Shown here in pieces: positions 57,016-64,000 of a stretch of 64,000 bases of DNA (its first letter is position 1; the number at the start of each line of letters is the position of its first letter). The notes beneath the pieces were generated by a model, which worked only from the letters and a program-made list of their open reading frames with translations, made no database searches and was not told the DNA's origin. The DNA lies in contig WOFQ01000005.1 in NCBI GenBank assembly GCA_012184525.1, positions 1 through 64,000 on the forward strand, read 5' to 3'. Both the position numbers and the translations under genes were made by a program. This DNA comes from Xenoacremonium recifei (taxonomy: Eukaryota > Ascomycota > Sordariomycetes > Hypocreales > Nectriaceae).

Positions 57016-58770
57016 ATGGTAGGTATTTACATCGGAAATTGCGTGCCGTACAGAAAAACTGATACCCGTGTTCTAGTCTTTTATGCCAACCCAGATCTTC
57101 GAGGAGGGGACCACGGAGGAGAAGGGCGAGAATGCGCGTCTCGCCGCCTTCGTTGGAGCCATCGCCGTTGGTGACCTTGTGAAGAGCACTCTTGGTCCTA
57201 AGGGTATGGACAAGATTCTTCAATCTGCGTAAGGCTGTCAAGTCCCCCCCTTTTGCTTGGTTATCACTGACAGGCCATAGCTCAACCGGCGAAATCATGG
57301 TCACGAATGACGGTGCTACCATTCTGAAGTCGATCGCTCTCGATAACGCTGCCGCCAAAGTCCTCGTCAACATCTCCAAGGTTCAGGATGACGAAGTCGG
57401 TGATGGAACTACCTCTGTGGCTGTCCTGGCCGCAGAACTCTTGCGGGAGGCCGAGAAACTCGTCGACAAGAAAATACACCCCCAGACCATCATCGAGGGA
57501 TACAGAATAGCGAGCCAAGCAGCACTCAAGGCGTTGGAGGGATCTGCGGTTGATCACAGCAAGAGCCCCGAGGCTTTCCGGAAAGACTTGCTCGCCATTG
57601 CGCGAACCACATTGAGCTCTAAAGTCCTCGCCCAGGATCGGGATCATTTTGCGGAATTGGCCTGCGATGCAGTGCTTCGCCTGAGGTCGGCGGTCGATCT
57701 CAGCCACATTCAAATCATCAAGAAGGCTGGTGGTAAACTCAGCGATTCCTACCTCGACGAAGGTTTCATTCTGGATAAGAAGATCGGCGTCAATCAACCC
57801 AAGAGACTGGAGAAGGCCAAGATTCTGGTGGCCAACACTTCAATGGACACCGACAAGGTCAAGATTTTCGGTGCCCGACTAAAGGTTAGCTCGACCAGCA
57901 AGCTGGCCGACTTGGAAAAGGCAGAGAAGGAGAAGATGAAGGCCAAGGTGGAAAAGATCAAGTCGCATGGTATCAACTGCTTTATCAACCGACAGCTCAT
58001 CTACAACTGGCCCGAGCAACTCTTCACAGATGCCGGCATTATGTCAATTGAGCACGCAGACTTCGATGGCATTGAGCGCCTGGCTCTGGTGACGGGTGGC
58101 GAGATCGCGTCGACCTTCGACCACCCCGATCAGGTCAAGCTTGGCCACTGCGATCTTATTGAAGAGGTGATCATTGGAGAGGACACCCTTATCAAGTTCT
58201 CGGGTGTCTCTGCAGGTGAGGCCTGCACCATCGTTCTTCGTGGCGCTACCGAGCAATTGCTGGATGAGGCCGAGCGAAGTCTGCACGATGCCTTGGCTGT
58301 GCTTTCACAGACAGTCAAGGAGCCGCGGACCACTCTTGGAGGTGGATGTGCAGAGATGCTGATGGCCAAGGCTGTAGAGGGCGCAGCCACCCGTGTTGAG
58401 GGCAAACGACAAATGGCTGTTGCTAGCTTTGCCGTTGCATTGAGGCAATTGCCTACTATTCTTGCGGACAATGCTGGTCTGGATTCAGGAGAACTTGTTG
58501 CTCGGCTACGGAAGGCTCTCTACGACGGTCTCACGACTTATGGATTGGACCTGACCACCCCTGGCGGTGGTATCGCGGACATGCGAGACCTTGGCGTCAT
58601 TGAGAGTTACAAGCTGAAGAAGGCTGTTGTCTCATCGGCTAGCGAAGCTGCAGAGGTAAGATGATTGGTCAGACTTAAAAAGCAAGCAAGTCAGAGCTAA
58701 CTGCTAATAGCTACTCCTACGAGTCGACGACATAATCCGGGCAGCCCCCCGGAGACGGGAACGGATGTAG
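57016..58770 (+). CDS. CCT2: Chaperonin-containing TCP-1 subunit beta
   Basis: One of eight subunits of the cytosolic group II chaperonin that folds actin, tubulin and other proteins using ATP. Exons are 57016-57018, 57077-57228, 57281-58655 and 58711-58770, giving 529 residues, the usual length. The first coding exon is the ATG alone; splicing gives MSFMPTQIFEEGTTEEKG, matching the family N-terminus, while the ATG at 57086 would lack the first three residues. The ATP-site motifs VKSTLGPKGMDKILQ, GEIMVTNDGATIL and DDEVGDGTTSV are intact. The C-terminal GGGCAEMLMAKAV segment and the tail RAAPRRRERM are visible. The last intron is needed to add the conserved LLLRVDDIIRAAPRR; reading through would replace it by VR-stop. 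Confidence 0.96.
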
Positions 58771-59498
58771 GATGGAGGATTACAAGGGCATGTCTCCAAT
58801 GGATATGGATTATGATGATCTTAATGATACCATTAGACATGGCGCAATGGGAATTCAAAAAGGACCATCGTGAGTAAGGAACTTGGTTGCTCTGCCTTGT
58901 AGGCACCCGTGGACATTTCCTTGCCTGAGCCCACCCCTTGAAGCCATGTGAAATCCTGGCGATATGAAATTCCAGGTTTAATTCATACCGCCTTGAGCTG
59001 AAATCAGTATCCTCTCCATTAAATGGTACTTTGAACCGGTATGCCACATCAGGACATCATCTGAGACCAACATCCGAACACCAAAATACTTCCGACCAGT
59101 GAACTGGCAACCATGTAAGAAAAAATTCATTTTCATTCAAAAGCCCATTCCCTGCCTGTTCAAATCGTGCCATTGCCTACCTAGGTACGAAGCAACTTGC
59201 TTGTCTGGAGAGCCATGTCTATTGGCGGTGGATTGTGTGGTCATGTTACTCTCACTTTCAATTCAGCATTCCCGTCATAGCTCTCTCACTTCACATTCAC
59301 CTCACCTGCCAGCGCTTGCTATTGTCCCAGTATGTGGGCACTTGCCCTGTCGCATTTATATTTTCATCGCCCTCTTATGGCAACTTAGGATTCCTTCCTT
59401 CATCACCATTCTTCTAGCAGATTCCTCAGCACACTGCCTTCACATCGACAGTGCCACATTCATCTCTCTTGAGCGACACGAAGATCCCAACGGCGAAG
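58771..59498. other. Intergenic
   Basis: The 3' flank of CCT2 and the promoter of the next gene. An open frame at 59099-59557 is hydrophobic by chance composition and runs into the next gene in another frame. Nothing else recognised. Confidence 0.4.
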
Positions 59499-62054
59499 AT
59501 GGGCCAACTCAAGATTTCTGGCATGTTCGCCAAGCGCCCTGTCAACCTTCTGAGTAGTCAGCCTGCTTCTGAGACAGGCATCACCAAGTCTTCGTCCTTC
59601 CAGCGCAAGGAGGTCGAGCCTGTTGTTCAGACGATTGCCCGCTCACAACCACGAGCCAGCAATTCGGAGCCATATTCTTCTGTCTCAATTCCGATGACGC
59701 CTCAAAGCGCAACGAGACCGTCGACTGGTAAGAGACGTCGCGCCGCCAAGAAGCACGAAGAACAGATCGTGCCTGAGACGCCTCGAGGGGTGACGACAGG
59801 ACAGACTGCACCGTCTGTACCTGCTTCTACGCCCAGAAGCGGCTCGCGTCGTCTGGCTGCCAAGGGCGACTCACCTTTGAACACCATTGACATCTCATCC
59901 GGTATCGATTCTGATTGTGAGATCACCATGGTCCAGCCCTCGCCAAAGAAGCAACGCACCACCAACCAGGAGGCAAGCCCCCCAAGCAGACGGAATGTAT
60001 TTTCTTTTCAAACCTCTTGTGCTAACTCTAGCTAGCTATCCAAGAAGTCAAAGCGCAAACGTAATAATCGAAGCCGATCGGCTCGCAAGGCCAAGAAGAT
60101 GTCGAAGGAGCCCAAAGCACCTCAAGGTCAACAACAACTAGCGAAGACCTCTCAAGACGACTCTGAATGTTTCATCGAAAAAGTTCTGCCTTCTCCCAAG
60201 AAACGAGTTTCGAACTCTCAGCAACATGCCGAGCCTGCGAAGAAGAGGCGTCTCGAAGACACGGACTCTATCGAAGAAGATGTCGCCAAGCCGATTCCTT
60301 TCGCGCTGTCTCGCAACTTCAAGACCAACCAGCATGTCATTGCCAATGGCGCAAAGATAGGCAGCATTCCGATTTCGAAGGAAGGAGTTGTTGTCGATGT
60401 GATGACGATCTCGAGCGACAGTGATGCCGATGATGAGCTCTCTGAGCTTGACACACCATGCAAGAAACCGAAGTATGGTACATCAGACCTTTCGAAACCA
60501 GCAAGCAAACCGTCCCTGCTTGGTCGAAGTGCATTCATCAAGCTGGACCAGGCTCCCGCTAAAGTTCCGTCTCACTCGTCTTCTGCGCCAACCTTGTTGA
60601 CAAGCCAATTCAACTGCAACATGGAAATCGAGATTCCAGACTCTGAGGATTTCAGTGACGATGGTCTAGAGACTCAGGGAACGAGCATTGTCCAGCTCGG
60701 ACCAGTTCCTGGCTCGAAGATCATGAAGAATGAGGGATCAAGCCCTCGAAATTCGACCACCTCGACGGACCTGTCTGCTGGATTGATCAAGACGGAGCCA
60801 TCGCCCGAAACCTCCGAGGACGAGGCACTGGAGGAGCTCTCAGATATCACGACTTCCGACGAGGACAAGTTGGTCAGACGTCAATTGGAAAGCGAAAGCC
60901 CTTTCATCAAATGCGAGAGACGCTCTGACTTTTCTTCGTCGCCGCTTCGCTACTGGTCACAGAATAGCATCGGTTCATCCCCTCCTGTTCTCCCCGGTCA
61001 AAGTTTGACAGAGAGCGCATCGTGCTTGGTCACTCCTCCGACGTCTTCCCTCACCTCAATCCTTGACGAGGATAGTTCGGCAGGCGAGACGGATGTGAAG
61101 CCTGTCATTAAGGGCAGCGAGACGTCTTCGCCCATTGCGTACTACGACACATCCGACGACGAGGTTCATAACATCAAACACGAACAAGTCACGAACGCAA
61201 AGACCTCTTTGATGCCAAACGAACCTGGTTTCCCGTCTGCCTTCGAGTCTGAATCCGAGACTGAGTCTGAATCGGCAGCCGAATCTGGCTGGCACGCTCC
61301 TCTCCTCCCACCTGGCTTTGCTTCCAGCATCCCGAGCAAGGATGAAGACTCCGATGATTCCGTTTGTGGTAACTCTCAAACCCCGCCAACGTCGTATCAC
61401 GGGAACTCGGTCCCATTTGATGTGTACAACATGCCCCGAGTGGGCGCCGGTGGTTACGAACCGACAATGCCGCCATCGGATCGACAGCCCTACGTCTTGC
61501 AGCCCGTCTACGATGGTTTCATTCTTCAGGACCTGCATAGAGCAGGACAGTCGGGCAAGTTCAAGCCTCATCATCGACACGAGCTGATTGGTCTGAAATC
61601 GATCCTCAAGGAGCAGGCTCCTGAGGTCGAGGATGCAAGCGACGAGAGCAGCAGTGAGAATGACAACGCGGCGGATAATGGTCCTGTTTCCCCGGCCTTG
61701 TCTTCGAGCACGGCGTCTATTTCGTCGGCATCTTCCGGTAGCACATCATCGGCGGTTATTAGTGAGTCGGTCGCGAGTGTCTCACCCATCGCGAAGGAAA
61801 CTGGAACGCCTGAAACCGCGTCGAAGATCTCTCCCAACAACAAAGTGGTCAACAACAAGCGTTCCTGGACCAGAACTACGCCAGCTCCGAAGCCTACGAC
61901 AACGCGTACTACCATGGCGACCAACAATGTTCCACGTGCCTCGATCCTGAATCCTTTGCCAACCCTCAACATAGCGGGACTGGAGCGTCTCCGGAGAGCC
62001 AACTGGCCACGCCTGTTCACGGCTAAGAAGGAGCCATTGCTTACAGACGATTAA
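59499..62054 (+). CDS. Large low-complexity, nuclear-type protein of unknown function
   Basis: Not recognised. Exons are 59499-59996 and 60036-62054, giving 838 residues. The intron is only 39 nt (GTATTT...TCTAGCTAG, branch-like GCTAAC), at the short end of what fungi splice. Using the first TAG as acceptor would lead to a stop after ten codons, so the second was chosen. The protein is Ser/Pro/Glu/Asp-rich and probably disordered. Basic clusters suggest nuclear import (TGKRRRAAKKHE, KKSKRKRNNRSRSARKAKKM, PAKKRRLEDTD). Acidic SDSDADDELSELD and repeated Ser-Glu tracts (SESETESESAAESGW) are present. The most conserved-looking part is near residues 660-710 (DRQPYVLQPVYDGFILQDLH ... HHRHELIGLKSILKE). 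The first residues MGQLKISGMFAKRP may be a short motif. No enzymatic signature was seen. Confidence 0.75.
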
Positions 62055-62458
62055 GGCAGCAACCGAATTGTCGGTGAGATTTGCATGATGGCTCACTAGG
62101 GGAGGTTTGTTTCTTGTACGTTTTATTTCATGGATTTGAGTTTCGGACATGCTTAAATGGATGGAACTTTGGCTTGTGCAGGGATGACAGGGGGGCGGAA
62201 GGGATGGTATCCGGACTTGGCCATGAAGGGGTGTAAGGAATATTATTATTATTACTTACAGAGTAGAAAAATCAAGGCTCTACTTGTACTTTATTTTGTA
62301 CGATTTGAGTTCTTGGTCCCGTGCTTCAGCACCTTGGCGGCCACTCCCCACAAACCCTCCATTCCAGCGGCAAAGAAAACCCAGGATGATCCACTTTGAA
62401 TTTCTGGACTCTGCACACTAATTACCTACCTTGACCAAGGAGACACCCCCTGCCCGGC
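62055..62458. other. Intergenic
   Basis: A short ATT microsatellite at about 62240-62257. The promoter of the next gene lies here. No gene recognised. Confidence 0.4.
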
Positions 62459-64000
62459 ATGTCAGCGCCGGGTCTCAAGATTCTTCTCATCGGAAAGGGC
62501 GGCCGTGAGCATGCTCTTGCCTGGAAATTGAGCCAAAGTTCGACAGTCCATCATGTATTTGTCGTTCCAGGAAACGGCGGGACGGCCAGACTTGAGAAAG
62601 TCTCCAATATCCGGGACGTTGAGCCGGATGACTATCCTAGCCTAGTCACCCTAGCTCAGTCTCTTAGTGTTGGGCTCGTTTTAGCTGGTCCAGACGATGT
62701 GGTGATCGATGGAATCGAAGGATACTTCCGTGATAGTAAGTATTCGAACTGCGCCGATGGTACGTTGGAACATTTCTAATCTGCACCAGGTGGGATCCCT
62801 TGTTTTGCACCCACGAAAGAAGCTGCCGAGATCGAAGGATCAAAAAAATACGCTAAAGACTTCATGATCAAATACGGCATCCCCACCGCAGCCTACGGGA
62901 GTTTTACCAACTACGAAATGGCTAAGACCTACCTTAACAACAGCTCTGGTAGAGTAGTCATCAAGGCAGATGGCCTGGCTGCTGGGAAGGGTGTGGTCCT
63001 TCCCGCTACCAAAAGTGAAGGCCAGAAAGCCCTTCATGATTTCATGGTTGCAAAGCAATTTGGTGAGGCAGGTGATGCTGTAGTGATTGAAGAGTTTCTC
63101 GAGGGGCAGGAAATCAGCATCTTAACATTCAGCGATGGGACAACATTTAAATCCCTACCAATAGGGCAAGATCATAAAGCGATCTATGAAGGCAATAACG
63201 GACCAAATACCGGCGGAATGGGCGTCTATGCCCCAGTCCCATTTGTGAGTCCTGTCCAGATGTCAGAAATCGAAAAGACAATTCTCCAGCCAACATTCGA
63301 CGGGCTTAAAGCAGAAGGTATGAAACTCGGAATATTCTGTTATATTCGACTCGTCGATGGGGGCTAGAGAATGGGAAAGAACTAATACCGAGCTCAGGTC
63401 GAAAGTTTACCGGGATGCTCTTCACTGGTATCATGATGACTCAAAAAGGTCCCAAGGTCCTTGAGTATAATGCCAGGTTTGGAGATCCAGAGACCCAGAC
63501 TATGATGATGTTACTTTCCTCCACATGCAATCTGGCTGAAATACTGCTTTCATGTTGCGATGGTACCTTACATGAGGTATCTATACCAGTGCTTCCAGGG
63601 TATGCATGCAATGTCGTTATCGCAGCAAGCGGCTATCCTGGATCAGTTCGTAAAGGAGATAGCATCACGCTTCAGAGCCCTCCCGAAGGTAAATTCGCAA
63701 CTTGGTTTTACTGGATATCACTGACAATGGCGCTAAAGGTGTGCAAATATTCCACGCCGGAACTGAATCCCAAAATGGGGAGCTTCGAACAAGTGGTGGT
63801 CGAGTGTTTACAGTTGCTGCTTATGGGTCGACCCTTGAAGAGGCAGTTAGGTTAGCTTATGAAGGAGTACAGAACATCTCTTTCAGCGGCATGTTCTACC
63901 GAAAGGATATCGCTTCCTCGTAAGTTGATCCCGCATGTGAAGATGTTATTCTAATCCTGGCTAGGGCGCTTCTAAAAGTATCATGAGAAAGTCCAATTGT
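62459..64000 (+). CDS. Glycinamide ribonucleotide synthetase (GARS), partial at the right edge
   Basis: ATP-dependent joining of phosphoribosylamine and glycine, step two of purine synthesis. Exons 62459-62735, 62790-63317, 63398-63688, 63739-63919 and 63965 onward all keep frame. Motifs: KILLIGKGGREHALAWKL and PGNGGTA at the N-terminus, LAGPDDVVIDG, the ATP-grasp segments RVVIKADGLAAGKGVVL and EEFLEGQEIS, then GQDHKAIYEGNNGPNTGGMG, EYNARFGDPETQ and GGRVFTVAA. The end of the domain reads DIASSAL, where relatives have DIAHRAL. After five more residues (LKVS) there is a TGA at 63984-63986, unless a GTATCA donor at 63978 starts a further intron. Most fungi have GARS fused to AIR synthetase (Ade5,7). 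This gene is therefore either a fusion cut by the window edge or a stand-alone GARS copy; the sequence does not decide. Confidence 0.9.

Overview
The window looks like nuclear DNA of a filamentous ascomycete (Pezizomycotina). Nearly every gene is split by short introns (mostly 47-66 nt, GT...AG). Gene families include Zn(II)2Cys6 regulators, a seven-helix fungal rhodopsin-domain membrane protein, a berberine-bridge-type oxidase and a fungal delta-12 desaturase. Genes lie on both strands without operons. I could not fix the genus; a Eurotiomycete is a guess. All exon coordinates were derived by hand from splice signals, frame continuity and family motifs, without alignment tools.

Layout. 1-1.3 kb is a patch of decayed repetitive DNA with two copies of one sequence in opposite orientation. 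1.67-2.6 kb holds a small two-exon gene of unknown function, possibly broken by an in-frame TAG; a decayed relative lies at 28.3-28.9 kb. 3-25.4 kb is an accessory, metabolism-rich region: an NTF2-like/flavin monooxygenase, an aldo-keto reductase divergent from a Gfo/Idh/MocA (inositol-dehydrogenase-like) oxidoreductase, an MFS sugar-type transporter, a Zn(II)2Cys6 regulator, decayed coding fragments, an arylsulfotransferase-like membrane protein, a second Zn(II)2Cys6 regulator, a GPR1/FUN34/YaaH (acetate-type) transporter and a second monooxygenase of the same architecture. The oxidoreductase, transporter and regulator mix resembles a small-molecule catabolic or tailoring cluster; its substrate cannot be read from the sequence. 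26-28 kb holds a charged nuclear-type protein of unknown function.

28.9 kb to the right edge is mostly core genome: fatty-acid delta-12 desaturase (31.8 kb), a Tc1/mariner-like transposase ORF with one catalytic Asp replaced by Ala (34.3 kb), a DEK_C/SWIB protein (36.5 kb), the RING/C2H2 ubiquitin ligase Hel2/ZNF598 (38.5 kb), the unfolded-protein sensor IRE1 (41.4 kb), a secreted bicovalent-flavin oxidase (46.5 kb), the rhodopsin-domain membrane protein (52.3 kb), eIF3b/PRT1 divergent from chaperonin CCT2 (54-58.8 kb), a low-complexity nuclear-type protein (59.5 kb) and glycinamide ribonucleotide synthetase running off the right edge (62.5 kb). Several core genes touch protein synthesis and quality control (eIF3b, Hel2, CCT2, IRE1), but nothing shows they are co-regulated.

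I found no clearly new molecular system. The items most worth follow-up are the A-D-D transposase, the duplicated small gene with splice sites destroyed in one copy, the paired NTF2-monooxygenases framing a metabolic region, and the direct-repeat arrays in two promoters. No tRNA, rRNA or CRISPR was seen.
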